Shown here: piece after piece, positions 21,640 to 33,390 of the stretch
How positions within the stretch are numbered: the first letter of the stretch is position 1
Layout of the letters: every line of letters begins with the position of its first letter
Assembly (NCBI RefSeq): GCF_921293095.1
Contig: NC_060254.1
Span: forward strand, 5,890,001-5,954,000
Length of the DNA: 64,000 nt
DNA from: Ischnura elegans
Lineage: Eukaryota; Arthropoda; Insecta; Odonata; Coenagrionidae
Direction of reading: 5' to 3'
Translations under genes and position numbers: made by a program
Notes under the pieces: generated by a model
Told to the model about the DNA's origin: nothing
Seen by the model: only the letters and a program-made list of their open reading frames with translations
Databases searched by the model: none

Positions 21640-21760
21640 TGCAAAGATCCACAGAGAAAAAAATCATTCGCCTTGTCCGGGATTCGAACCCGGATCCCCC
21701 GATTTCCGCTCGAGTGCTTTAGCCAGTTAAGCTACCGAGGCGTCATTCTTCCATGTGGAT
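21640..21760 (-). repeat. tRNA-derived SINE head (tRNA-like fold at 21,670-21,741)
   Basis: On the minus strand, 72 nt fold as a cloverleaf: D stem GCTT/AAGC, anticodon stem CTCGA/TCGGG and T stem CCGGG/CCCGG. A-box-like TAGCTTAACTGG and B box GGTTCGAATCC are present, so pol III promoter function is plausible. Against a working tRNA: base 33 is C instead of U, the acceptor stem has two mismatches, and the apparent GGA (Ser) anticodon lacks the long variable arm of tRNA-Ser. AATGATTTTTTTCTCTGTGG follows, like a SINE body. A diverged relative is at 27,030-27,080. Confidence 0.7.
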
Positions 21761-24367
21761 ATTTTTCGGACACTACTGGATAAGGTGTTGCTGGACTGCT
21801 GAGCATATGATGCCACAAGCAGTCCAAATCGTGCGCACAGCGCCACAGCCGGAGAGCAGGCCCGGACATAGAACACATAGAGGTGTTCTCTCTAGACTAG
21901 TTTTTACGTTTAAGTCATCAACATCTTCGTTCTTAGCCGCCAAAATTTCTCGCTCACTCAAACGTTTGTGATTTATCTGGTTATCACTCAGGTTCGGGGT
22001 CACTTTGTTGGTGAGCTCATCTTTCGATGAAACGAAACTGCAAAGTAGTTATACGTCGACATTGATTCTCTCTTACGCCATTTCCGAAGCTGAAAAAAAT
22101 CCAGATAACTCGATTTTGAACTCACTTGATAACGTAGGACAGCGATATCATAATGACGATTTACAAACTGCCTCCAACGAAGGAGACATCTGTTGGAAAT
22201 TACCAAATCAATTAATTTGGTGCTGTGGGCACTATTGGAAATTCGTGTACGAGTATGACTGGTGTCCAATATTTTCTCTCTGGAGGGAAATAAAAGTGAA
22301 TTTAATGAATTGCCTTCGTTAAGCTTCATGGCGAGATATTCCCCTTCCTATTTGGGTTGACGAGTAATCAAATTTATTTTTTTTGTCATTTTTCATCGAT
22401 CCAATCACATAAAAACACAGGGGTGAGGATTGTAATTGACTGCTAGCAGCTGACTTCAGTTAGAATGAAGGGGAAGGAGATATTAATGGGTGGAGTCAAT
22501 TAGAAGCCTTCACGCAGCCAAGGAAAAATTAACGATAGCGGTCTGATTTTTGTTTATTCAAAATAATCAAATTGGCGAAAAATCAATATAAAATTTAGTA
22601 ATGTTCGGTGATGACAGTCCATCAGCACTGATTTAATGAATGGAGAGTCTCATTTCGCTGTTTTTCACACGACAAATTTGTTTTCCTTAGTGATTGGTTA
22701 AATGGCGACGCCTACCATGGTTTACAAGTCATGAAATGAAATTGTCGAAGTAAAACAAGTTGAGTTGAAACGTCGAAGAAACGTTGGCGAAGTTGACCGA
22801 TCGACCGATCACCATGGAAACTGAGCCAATGATAGTTCAATCAGCTGGTGCAGAGGAGAGACTTGAAAATGAAGGTTTGTGCGACTGTTTGTTTATCAAT
22901 GAACGCTATCAATTTCACCATCCAAGCTATTGCCAAAGTTCTTTTGAATGCACCTTTATTGGATGATTCATATTTAATCAGAGCCAGTTCATTTGCTAAT
23001 AATTAATTTTTAATTTCGCATTTAAAAAAAAATTACAAATGACATTCCATTGCGTTTATATTTGATTTAAAACTTGCGAAACGGTAGAATTCAAGTATAC
23101 CACCTTAGTGTGAATGTAGTAGGTTGGTACTAATTCACTTACGCTTTGGGATGCACTATAGATCCGGAATATACCAAGTGCGACGAAACCGCACGTAAAC
23201 AGATGCAGCGGTCATCGAAATATTAACAAAAGCATGGTGCATAACGCTGCGATTAAGTTTGCATGGCATTTTATGCACCAAATTTATGAATAGATATTGT
23301 ACCTATCTTCGTTAATGCGCTAGTAGATGTGGGCGCTCCTACTCAGAGAATAATTGCGAGCATAGAAATATTGCATGTTCGGCAGCGAAATCATACGAGG
23401 ATGGATATTATGTCGACAAAGAAAAATCGATTTTCACGTCGAACACTACACTGCATGCAATCAATATTGAAGCATAAAAAATAAAAATTATAAGGAGGTT
23501 ACCCCATTTTAATTTTGAAAAACAAATTTCAATGGTTGTATGGTCGTGGACTTTTAAAAGTCGTGAGATTTAACCGAATCATCACATCTTCAGTTGAAAA
23601 TTTGAAAGCTCTGTCTTTTAACTAAACGCTCGTACACGTGTCGGAAATAAGTTGATAATTTTTTCGTATGAGGCCTTAAAAAAATTAGTGTCTTGTGTTT
23701 TTAAATGTAGTTTTAGTTCTATAGGGTAGCTCAAGTTTACAAATTCATATTTTAAGCTCTAATAATGTGGTCATACCCGTATCCATGTTTTCCATGGCAA
23801 ATCATTAAAGAGAAAGCGTGGTAATGTCATCAATGTAATTTTAAACACAACACCGAAAAAATATGCAGAATGGTCTGACGGGCCGTGAACAAGATGCATC
23901 AATATGTATACTTGCGCAATTAGTTTTCCTCATGAAGATGTGATAAATTTTATTTCCTTAGTAGCGAGGAAACGAATACCAAGAATACGTTCTTGTGGAA
24001 AAGGGAATATTGAAGACTTTTGATTAATCTAAAGAGAATACCATTTGCGAACCACTTTGTACCCCATTTGACCACTTAAAACGTGTAGAAAACAATCGTC
24101 AATCGTAATTCCTCCAATGTCGGAAATTAGACGTTCTTGAAAATATAATCGCAACGACTGAAATAACCATCTCGAGCCAACAGAGTCATTTTTTTCAATA
24201 GACTTAATGTATCCGCGCGTTATTCTATGAAGATATCCCCAGGTGATTGTTAGTAAACAACAACGTCATGGATCATACAACGTAATGTCACCATCGAAAT
24301 TTAACAACTTGAAATTATAATTTATAACTTTTGAAAGAAGTAGCATGGTTAGATACAGAGAAATACT
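21761..24367. other. long non-coding stretch
   Basis: Several short frames occur (for example 22,005-22,322 on both strands), but none carries a recognisable domain. The second half is AT-rich. No inverted ends were found. Confidence 0.4.
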
Positions 24368-24662
24368 CATGGGCGCAGTTGGTAATTAAGGCTGGGGGGG
24401 ATTTAGGTGCAAATAATACCGGGGTGTGTGGGGGTATGGAATACCCACCAGGATAAGCGGTAGGTGCGAGATTAATAAATTGCGGAATTTTAAAGATAAG
24501 TGGTTCAAAATGGTGATTTTTTACGGCTTTCTGAGTGATAATTTATTAAAACTTACACTATTCTATTAGTGATATCAATCCAATTAAGTAGAATGGATTA
24601 AACTTAAAAATTTCGCTGAGCTATGGGGGGGGGGGGGGGGTTATCCCCCAAAACCGCCACTG
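24368..24662 (+). mobile_element. CAGGGGCGCAGC-type hAT-like MITE, copy 1
   Basis: The left end is CATGGGCGCAG and the right end CGCCACTG. The body has AATACCGGGGTGTGTGGGGG, CAGGATAAGCGGTAGGTGCG, AAAATGGTGA, a 16-G run at 24,625-24,640 and TTATCCCCCAAAAC. The flanking 8-mers GAAATACT and GAAGTACC agree at 6 of 8, the differences being transitions, as expected for an aged hAT duplication. Part of the right terminal CCTCGCTG is deleted. Confidence 0.7.
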
Positions 24663-25379
24663 GAAGTACCTATTTTACGTAGACAATTCTCGTCTCCCTT
24701 CGCTCTAGTCTCCATAGTTTTCTGTGATTAATTTCACCCAAAATGGCCGTAATTCGAGCAATCCTGCGTCATAATGGTGCCTCACAGCGCACTCCAAGTG
24801 AGGCTACTCACTAGACTACTCAGGTCTCTGTCACGCTTCCATTGCCCTCAGGTTTAGAGCAACACCAGCAGTTAATCATTCTTTTAATTACGGTGTCAAG
24901 TGTTTCAGTTCGTAAACATCGTTAGCAATCGCGCCAATATGTACTCGACGCGTTTACCGAAGATTGTCTTGATTTTTTTCGAAAAGAGGCGCTTAAGAGA
25001 GCTTAGCGCAGCAGCGGAGACTTCGCTGCCATGGGTACGCTGTAAACAAATGTATATGCCTGGGATTTCCGACCCCGCGATTCCGTAAGTGCCGTAGCTA
25101 CGTCATCCGCGATAAATTGTGTCCGAAGAACAAAGATCATTAAAGGGAGAGGATGAAATCAGTCGGTTGGTACCCCTGCGACTGAGAATGTAACCACGCA
25201 AATCAGCGGTGAGATATTAATGCGGGTTTGTTTGCGCAAAGGATCAAAGCCGAGAACAAATTAATTACAAAGTTTGCCCTTTTAAATGTCCTCCTCTCCC
25301 GATAGAAATTGACAGATTCCAGCCGCAATGCCTATTTAGTTACCTCCGTTCACCCGAGAACTTTGGGATTCTTTGGCCT
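24663..25379. other. non-coding stretch
   Basis: No gene or element was recognised. Confidence 0.4.
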
Positions 25380-26066
25380 TCTTATCATCTACATTTACAT
25401 ACTAGGTCACAATCCTCCTCAATGGGAGTTTTGTAGGGGGCGCTGTTTACAAAAACATATGGCATATATTTTGGAGTGGTTCCACTGCTGAGTTCCAACT
25501 TAGCAATCCTTGAAGTCCATTTTCGTCCAAGGGAAAAACTCATTCCTACGCCTATCTATCCGTTACGCAAAACAATATCACTTCCACAGGAAACGAAAAA
25601 ATAAGGATAATGTCTTGCGTAATAATAAGGACCTGGAAACATATCGACAACACGTATCTCAAATTCGGCCGGTTTGAGACAGGCATCTTAAACAAAGTGT
25701 AATAACATTTAAAAAAAATTAAAATACAAGCAAATAACAACTCTTCATTTCAAACGAATGCTTCCTTTTCCAGTTTGATGAACATTTCGATTTTAATTTC
25801 AGTGTGCAAATAAAAGAAATTAATCGTTTTTTTTGCTCTCCTGAAAATTTGATATTTTTGAGATACGTGATGTTAGAACTTAGCCATCGATATTGAAGTT
25901 CTCAATTGCTGTATCCCTTTTTTTCGCTCTGAAATATATCTATTCACAAAGGATCTTAGCCTATCACGAAGCTTCCGATTCTTGAGTGTCTCCGAACCTA
26001 ATTCATGAAAAAGTGATGTAACGTTTCCCGATCATCCACAGCAGTTTTTATTTTAGAATTTCGCAG
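25380..26066 (-). pseudogene. CR1/L2-like LINE 3' fragment, interrupted by a small MITE
   Basis: It parallels the LINE at 18,010-18,865. It starts with the same ATCTACATTTACATA tail near 25,388, then TTGAAGTCC, TATCTATCCGTT and GGACCTGGAAA, breaks at 25,641, and resumes at 25,894 with the C-terminal coding blocks. The minus-strand reading near 26,035-25,920 preserves LRDRLRSFVN, corresponding to the LRARLRLLEQ block of the other copy. Many changes make it older. Confidence 0.65.
25645..25889. mobile_element. MITE with CGATGGCTAAGTTCTAAC ends, 4-bp duplication, copy 1
   Basis: The 245-bp insert sits within the LINE fragment, flanked by ATAT at 25,641-25,644 and 25,890-25,893. The right end (minus strand) reads CGATGGCTAAGTTCTAACAT. 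The left end begins CGACAACACGTATCTC and lacks about 15 bases of the terminal repeat. It is the same family as 59,420-59,739. Confidence 0.7.
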
Positions 26067-26171
26067 AGAGAGAGTAATGGCGAGATTATCACATTTTCAC
26101 GATGCTGTTACCAAGAGAACAAGCGATCTGGTCCTCTGCGTGGAGAGACTGAGTAAGGGACACGCGCAGAA

Positions 26172-26832
26172 TAGGATGGTTTCCTATTTTTTTTATTCCC
26201 TAAATCGAAAGATTATTACTCCTGGAGTACGTATTTCACGCTTTTAGATTTTTAAATGACGATATCTATTTTTCGCGATTAAATGAAAAGTGAAAAATTT
26301 CAAGCGGGCGAAAACGCGACGGCTAAGTATGAATGCTGGGAAAACTCCTTGTGACGTCGTTCTGGTTCCCGCTTCCGCCAGTGAGGTGACCTTGGGGCGA
26401 GGCTTTGAGCACTGATACGACGCAGGATGCTAGCAGGTAGCAGAGTACCCTTCTAGCAATTAGCGCTAGGCTTAAATAAGGATTATTAATACCTTATCAA
26501 ACGAAGAAAACTTTCCGACCTTAGCCAGTTTTAATAGGTGATTATTAAGACATGTTTCCCTGAGCTCTGTGCCTCATGCATGCATTGGTAATCTCAGACG
26601 ATGAAACACTCCTATCTACTCGTATAGAAACTAGGTCCCTGTGACGTCACGTGGAGTGGCATCGCATGGGCGCCAATCTGGCCTTTTTCAAATGAGGATA
26701 AAAAATGACCATTGCCATTCGTTTAAACTGGGATTTCTAAAGCCAAATAATTTGCATACTATTAATACACTAATGGTGGCAACGAATCGCAATTATTGCC
26801 TTTCGATTTCTTTAATGAAGGAAACTACTCTA
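26172..26832 (+). mobile_element. TAGGG MITE, copy 3
   Basis: 661 bp, with ends TAGGATGGTTTCCT and AGGAAACTACTCTA, each with one change from copy 1. Internal blocks are in the same order, including TGTGACGTCACGTGGAGTGG near 26,640. Confidence 0.85.
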
Positions 26833-26989
26833 TTATTTTCAGACGTTTCAACGGGATGAGGGACTAATTTCAACGGCAGAGTCCATTCTCTTTCATTGGG
26901 AATAGTGGGTCGTCCTCCTGAAACGTCTTGAACAAAACTTGACAAAGAGACAAGAACATGAACGCTCGACGATGACACAACGATGGCGC

Positions 26990-27090
26990 GCGCGGAAGTG
27001 GAATAAAGGCCGAAACAAACATGGAAAATCTTCACCTTACCCGGGAACCGAACCACGGACCTCCTGATTTCCGGGAAGATGCTCAGATCA
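26990..27090 (-). repeat. diverged tRNA-derived SINE head
   Basis: On the minus strand, CCGGAAATCAGGAGGTCCGTGG followed by GGTTCGGTTCCCGGGTAAGG parallels the tRNA-like block at 21,670-21,741. The B box is mutated and the D-arm side is lost. Confidence 0.5.
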
Positions 27091-27990
27091 AGGATAATAT
27101 GTATACATAATAAAAAAGTTATTAACAATCATTTAATAAAATAATTTCTCATTTATTCGGTGGGTATAAAAAAAAACCACCATCTCAGCATCCACGAGGC
27201 GTGGCACCAAAAGAGGCATTGGGGAATAAATAAAATTTGAAGCATCGGGAATAAAATGACTTATCAAGAGTATAAAGGGATGAGTGTGCGCCTTTTCAGA
27301 GTAAAGGGATGAAAAATTGAAGCAAGGACTGCTGGTGAGCGCGTGAATTACACTATAAAGTTAGGAAGAACAAAACTGAAACTAAAATACCTGAAATAAA
27401 TTCCCAAATACATCAATTCGCACTAATACTGAGAACTCTCATCCTAATCGGCTACACATGGCGCCGGGCATTCGGCCAAATAACGCCGTCCAATGCAGAT
27501 GAGCACATTTTGATAAATAATAATATTAAATTGGAAAATTAGCAATTGATTCATATCTCTAACATTCAATCTCAAATGGCCTTTTTTGATTCCTCAAGCG
27601 CTCGCGTCATTATCATCATCAAATTCGAAGTAATTTCTTCACACATGATGAATCTATTTATATTCTATTCTATATTGTATTCTTCAATATAATACATAAA
27701 ATATATCCATGCTGGCTGAAAATCTATAAATTTTGGAATCCCAAATAACTTTTCTGCAAATCAACGCGAGGAGGTGTAGCAAACTAATAGGAGGTAATCA
27801 CAACATTCACCAGAGAAACGGAAACTTCTAAATTGACATGATGAGGAGATACGCTGGGATAGGGGTTTATTTGCAGTACCACAAGGCACTCGTCAGAATT
27901 TTGTCAAGCCTAGCACCTGTCTGTCAAAACCAATAAATATTTTATCGGTAGGCATTAATCCATCACCCACTGTACCCAAGATGGTTCATT
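27091..27990. other. AT-rich non-coding stretch
   Basis: No gene, inverted ends or array was seen. Confidence 0.4.
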
Positions 27991-28019
27991 TCAACTCTGC
28001 GCGTATCATTCACAATCAG

Positions 28020-28115
28020 CTTCTCCGTAAAGTAACTGAATCCTGGGCGGGTAGATGGACAGTACGAGATGGTCCAATCATGTTCGAATCTCACTCAAAA
28101 AGCGGGATAACTTAC
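28020..28115 (+). repeat. possible tRNA-derived SINE remnant
   Basis: GGGCGGGTAGATGGACAG followed about 30 bases later by TGTTCGAATCTC resembles spaced pol III A- and B-like boxes. No clear fold. Confidence 0.3.
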
Positions 28116-28119
28116 TCCT

Positions 28120-29683
28120 TCCAGAGCGCCGTTGCCACTTTCCAGAGTTACACAGCCACATTTCAGCAAAGGTAACACGATCTTTAATTTCTATCGCAAA
28201 GACACGATTTAAAACCGTACCTACTTGATCGCTTTATCGGCAGGAGTACGATGCAAACAATAATATTTTGTTGCATTTCGTAGATTCGAAATTTAGAATT
28301 GCAGTCAGGGCGGTCGGTTTTGGTAGGGAGCTCCCCGCTCCGCAGTGGTCTGAAATCGGAAAAAGCCGAAGAAAGGTCCAAAATTGCTTTATTTGAGGTA
28401 GAGACTTGATTTTTGGTGTATATTCTCAAAAAAGAATTGGTAATCATGATAAAATAAGCCATTTTTCATGATCCCACCCGTTGCTATAATACGGAGGACC
28501 AAGTATGACCAAATTTCCAAAAGCACGCCCGATCCCGTTTTTCTCGGAAAAAATTAGAAGTTGAGCTGATGGTAGAGTTTTATAAGGATGTTAATAAAAT
28601 AAAAAAAATCACATACTCCGGTGATACCTTACTTAATCTACATTTTAAATAATTTTTTAATATTTTGGTTAATATTGGTGTGGGATAATGGCAAAAACTG
28701 GCGGACTCTTTTTTATGGCAATACCTGTCATGAAGTGAACATTATCTTTAGTTTGAGAAATATAAGTCCTCCTATTTTTCATCAGAGTATTTACAAGAGA
28801 TAAACTAAGAGTAAAATACAGAAATCTTGGAAAGAAGTTTGCGGGTGCAAAAATGAAGGCAACTTTTCGATCGCGCTTCACGTCCCGGCTCCCCTCCTGT
28901 GTGGGCTCGAAGGGTAGAAGCCATCGAGGGGGTGGGAAAGGGTTGCGGACCCTTCGTAGGGTGCACCACAACGCAAAACACTGGAATAACAACGCCTCAG
29001 ATAACGCACCTCAACGAATTTTAATTATCAAACATATAAGTATACATTTTACCCAAATACTTTAGATAATATATATTTTATATTTATCAAAATAGGTATA
29101 TATGAATATTTTTTTATTATGCTCTAGGTAAAACCTATAGGAGCAAAAATTAGAAAATACAGGAAATGTTCTACTCTTAATAAAAGGCATTTTGACAAAA
29201 ATATGGCATTATGGAGATTATTGCTATGCTAACAAGTAGTAGATATTTATACAAAAAATGTGAAATATTCAATACTAATAACACAAAAATATAAGTTTTG
29301 ACACAGATAGTAATGAACACACACATACATATACACATTTATGTGGAGAGTTTAGATAACATCGGCGACGGGGGAGCAAACAAACAGAATTATGTCGAAG
29401 TGGGGTGCTGTAAGTAGAAGGCCATGTTGCGATTAAATTTGTTCTCTAATTTTCCGGATGAAAACTACTTGGGAACTATTAACCAATCCATGACTTTGCA
29501 AGGTCGTTCGACCCCTCGATTGTTCGATATGAGAGATAGCGGTCGAGCAATCATGTCGATATATATCGAACCAGTAATGTTGAAGCTCTTTTTTGTTGCT
29601 ATTTGGGCGCTAATTAATAGGTTTTCAAAAATTTCCGCAGCGTGACGTTGAAGAGAGAGCGATCATTTATTGTCAATATTTAT
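28120..29683. other. non-coding stretch, mostly AT-rich
   Basis: Includes a perfect TCGATATATATCGA palindrome near 29,553. No supported gene. Confidence 0.4.
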
Positions 29684-30026
29684 TATATGTATAATGATAG
29701 AGATCTATTCAGAGTCTATATATTGTTAAGTTACCACCGTAATTTACATTGGCTTGTTGGTGGCTACTGTTTTTGAGTTTATTATATATATTTTATTTGA
29801 ACCGTGGTGGTCTGACGGTGGTTTTACGGGTTTCCCACCTCCATAGGGCGAATGCCGGGCCAACACCACTCCCGTACCAGTGATTCAACCCCAGTAATGC
29901 CGAAGAGGCGCAAGCCTATAACAGCTTTACGAGCTTTATTGTTATTGTTCTGTTGTTATTTCAAATTTTATGTAATGTTGGCTCGTGAATAAAAACGTTG
30001 AACTGAACTGAACTATATGTATAATG
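29684..30026 (+). mobile_element. 5'-truncated LINE tail with 13-bp target duplication
   Basis: TATATGTATAATG occurs at 29,684-29,696 and again at 30,014-30,026. Between them lies 317 bp ending in AATAAAAACGT followed by three TGAAC units, a typical LINE 3' UTR with polyadenylation signal and simple-repeat tail. No coding sequence remains, so the clade cannot be named. Confidence 0.85.
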
Positions 30027-30637
30027 TCGTGGAATTGCACTGAAAAGTAATGAATTGTATACATCACCTCATCACGAATATAGCTTCGTGTCAACAGCCC
30101 TAATTACAGCTTATATTTCGGTGAAATTCGGATCGCACTTCTCGTGAGCGACGCGATTGGCGCTTTAGCAAACCAATTTAGATATGTGGTGGGTGGCAAC
30201 ACTGTCAATGGACGACAAGAGATTTCTCCATTATTGCAATACTCGTAGAACAACACTTGGGTTGACGTGCTGTGGTGCTGTATTGTGCATTACGTATTAC
30301 TGTCATGGGACGTGAGGGGGTGCTGTATAGTGTACTGCGTAGTAGGATAATCATCCATTGTTGAATCGGGCCTCTCCGTCCAAATGGTCAAATGCCACGG
30401 GAAAATGGGGCCAAGTTCACTCACGCACAAAATAGCAATTTATTGCAGCAATTTATAAAATGAAAGAGTAGGAAGAGCGACAGTTACGTAATTTGCAATG
30501 CCTTATGCGCCATTCAACAACTTCATGGCAACTTTATCATTCAATAACTTAAAAGCTGGCGCGCTGTGAACGATGATGACCAATACAAATATCAAAACTC
30601 TAAACATTCATCTTTGTAATTCATTGTACTTTTATTA
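30027..30637. other. non-coding stretch
   Basis: Contains two loose GGTGCTGTAT-GTG-TACTGCGTA-like repeats near 30,275 and 30,315. No gene is supported. Confidence 0.4.
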
Positions 30638-31208
30638 TCCTCTATAAATATATAAAAGAGGATGTCTGTTTGTCAACCATAGTTAGTTCGTTGGGGCATC
30701 TCATGCTCCTAAAGCTACTTCTGGTTGAGTCCGACGCGTCCTTATTTCACTACCATTAGTTGCGTCACGTCATACAACTTCTGTGGTTGGTAATCCTGCT
30801 GGGTAAACACAACCTTTGACACACTCAGGTAAAACATAATTAAAGGGATTCTACACTTAACTATTTATATTATCGGTACAAACGTCGTTTTCGGTCTACG
30901 CACGTACGGACCCACACAACTATCATTGTTGTGGAGCGTGGTATAAGTTGATCACGCGCGCGATATATGGGAATCATTGTTTCGATTGTTTGCTGTTATA
31001 TATGTATACCATCATCATACCTGCTTTGTTCTTTTCTAAAAATCCTGTGCCATGAATTCCCAGTTCCAAGTTTGCCACTTCTCTAGGTACTATACTTCCC
31101 GAGAAACACCGGATGGCCTGCTAGTAATCAATGCATTTCAAATTATATCTATCTCACAAATTATGACGGTTAAAAAAGGAACATTATCAGTCTCTTAGTG
31201 CAATGCTT

Positions 31209-31478
31209 CTATTTAGTAAGTCCATCTTTAGTAAACACAAACAAACTGGATGGTTTACCCACGCGTGTACATGCCATGTATAATTTTCCGTGTGAAAAAC
31301 ACGGTGTGTCCATATCTAGGCCACAAACAGATATCGATTGGCCTTGAGAATTATTTATTTTCATTGCGAATACCAATCTAATTGGAGGTTGAACCCGTTT
31401 CAATTCAATTGGAACATTTGACGGAATAATAGGGATTCGTGGCTGTAATAAATCTTCTACTTGGAAATTGCCGTCCAA
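31209..31478 (-). pseudogene. Helitron helicase C-terminal fragment
   Basis: The 89-codon frame contains RIPIIPSNVPIELKR, VFAMKINNSQGQSI and DTPCFSHGKLYMACTRVGKP, the final motifs of the PIF1-like helicase of Helitrons. It covers only the last part of a protein normally over 1000 residues long. It is separate from, and less damaged than, the copy at 20,573-21,625. A stop follows directly. Confidence 0.8.
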
Positions 31479-31699
31479 AATTTCTTGTGATAAAAAGAGA
31501 TTTCAAGCAACATCGACAATACTGACGGTCGTCAAGGGGACAGTAAGCCAAAAACACTTAAACTTCAAGATTTTTATGAAGGCATTTTTTCAGAATTCAC
31601 CGTAAACCACGTGAAAAACGAAATTCGAATGTAAGAATAAGAATTTGTGCTTATTTTCCTTTCCAATGGTATATTTTTCAACTACATTTGACCATCATC

Positions 31700-32615
31700 A
31701 CTACGGTAAAACGGGGTGAATAGAAACAATTTTCAACTTCGGTTTGAAATTTTGCATATTTGTAGTTGTTCCATATAAACAAATTTTTGCCCAAACACAG
31801 GTCTCTGTTAGACCTATTTGTTAATAGTATTTAATTTTTTAATTTTATTTGATTTTAAAGAAAAAAATGGTGTTTCTATTCACCCCGCAAATGGGGGTGA
31901 ATAGAAACAGTACTTCAATGTAATGTTTTTTTCTATTGAAAGGATTGGGGGGTGAATGGAAACAGTTAAATATGGTATTTTTAATTTGTAATGGATAAAT
32001 ACAAATTTATTTCTCAACATAATGATTTGATTCAGTACATAAACAAAAGAAGTTACATAACTGTAAGTAAACAAATTGAATAGGTAGACAATTACCATAT
32101 TCAACTATTTTAAAATATGATAAATAAATTGTGAGACCAGACCGGTCATCTTTGAAAATTTTTTCTTGCGGGGTGAATAAAACACTAAAAAATGATTTGT
32201 TTCTATTCACCCCATAAATTCTGAAAACCTAACCTAAAAAATATGAATAATTTTTGAAATAATATTGTTAAAATTAAAGCTTAAAATAAGCCTGAATCTT
32301 TTATATGAATAATTAAACTATGTTTTTTACAGCTATTTACTTTTAAGAACACTACGTATTCTGTCTTACCTGGAAAGTTCAAAGTGGATAAAAAAAACAA
32401 GGATCACGTGGTAAAATTCAACATGGCAAACAAACAGGAACCAGTGCTGCCAACCAAACAAACCATTATTTCACTTTCAGCCAAAATTGTACCAATCTAA
32501 AAAAATAATAGTTGCCGTCATTTACCCATAGTTATGTAGGAAGTAGATTATACATAAAAAAAGAAGTTTCGTTTCCATTCACCCCAATGTTTCTTTTCAC
32601 CCCGTTCTACGGTAA
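31700..32615. mobile_element. TIR element with many GGGGTGAATAGAAAC repeats
   Basis: The ends are CTACGGTAAAACGGGGTG at 31,701 and the inverse of TTACCGTAGAACGGGGTG, ending near 32,614. GGGGTGAAT(A/G)(G/A)AAAC or its inverse recurs at about 31,714, 31,873, 31,894, 31,951, 32,168, 32,199, 32,572 and 32,591, in both orientations. The interior is AT-rich without a supported ORF. Repeated sub-terminal sites suggest transposase binding sites in a non-autonomous element. Superfamily unknown. Confidence 0.65.
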
Positions 32616-32729
32616 TTATAATATGCAAGAGAAGGTAGGTCTGCAGGCATTAATGACGATATTTACATGTATTTCTTAAGGAAATGGTTAAGGGCCCAAT
32701 TCTGGGCCCTTAAGTGAGCCCTGTGGACT

Positions 32730-33130
32730 AATGAAAATTAGTTAACAACATATTCTCAGTCCTACTGAACAAACATATAAAATTTCATAGAAATCTGTCC
32801 AGCCGTTTCGGAGGAGTTTGTCTACAAAAAACTGTGACACGAGAATTTTACATATTAGACGCGTATTTTTAATATAATAATATGAGTAAAAATTTCGGGG
32901 AATGGAATCGTAATATGTCCTATCAACGCGAAAATCAAGACCTCTGGTGAGAATAGGGAAATTTTCAATGAGAATTTAAATTAAGGAAAACCATTATTCA
33001 CATCTGTTGGAAAATACATAGGATTTGCAAGAAGAGTCTTGATTGTAATTACAACTTGTAATTCAATAAATTAAACTATTCCTGATTCAGCCTTTGCGTC
33101 GTGGTTTAAAGAAAAAATAAACTAATTTTA
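32730..33130. other. AT-rich spacer with transposon-like tail
   Basis: 32,770-32,860 carries AGCCGTTTCGGAGGAGTTTG and GTGACACGAGAATTTTA, common in insect transposon ends. Otherwise nothing. Confidence 0.35.
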
Positions 33131-33132
33131 TC

Positions 33133-33390
33133 GCTCACTTTTCATGAGTTGGTGACGACATTGAGGACGGCCCTATAGCAGGAAGGTATCCCTCACAAGT
33201 GTGTAAACTACAACGAACCACCTGAGTCCGATTCGTGAGGATTCAAAGAGTAGATGGAAAGCGGCGAACTGCTTGGTAAGAGTCGCTGACGTCATCAAAT
33301 TTATCTGCGAAACGGTCAAAGAAGCCGATTTTTCTCCGCGCTAGGGAAAGTTGGCAAAGGATCGTCAAATGGGTCTCTTCATTGATAAAT
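33133..33390 (+). repeat. CRE-pair repeat, copy 1
   Basis: Ordered blocks: TTTTCATGAGTTGGTGACGACA (first CRE mutated, 33,153-33,160), GGAAGGTATC, TGACGTCATCAA (33,287-33,294), TCTGCGAAACGGT and TCTCTTCATT near 33,375. The same order appears in three other plus-strand copies. Confidence 0.6.

Larger units (their letters stand above)
30638..32728 (+). mobile_element. candidate non-autonomous Helitron
   Basis: The possible 5' end is TC at 30,638, preceded by A (TCCTCTATAAATATATAAAA). The possible 3' end is CTAA at 32,725-32,728, followed by T, about 12 bases after a strong hairpin with 11-base arms (TTAAGGGCCCA, 32,688-32,698, and its inverse, 32,703-32,713). This A-TC...hairpin-CTRR-T layout fits Helitrons. 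Inside are a Helitron helicase C-terminal piece on the opposite strand and a separate TIR element. The opposite orientation cannot be excluded: the minus strand from 32,859 begins TCTAATATGTAAAATTC, also Helitron-like. Confidence 0.35.

Noticed and set aside
21670..21741. Functional tRNA-Ser(GGA) gene
   Set aside because: C at position 33, two acceptor mismatches and no long variable arm. A SINE-like tail follows.
22005..22322. Paired frames on both strands, possible gene
   Set aside because: No motif, no repeat relation, and each strand is equally open. Chance is likely.
31700..32615. CRISPR-like array from repeated GGGGTGAATAGAAAC
   Set aside because: Spacing is irregular and orientation alternates. 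It lies inside a TIR element in a eukaryotic sequence.
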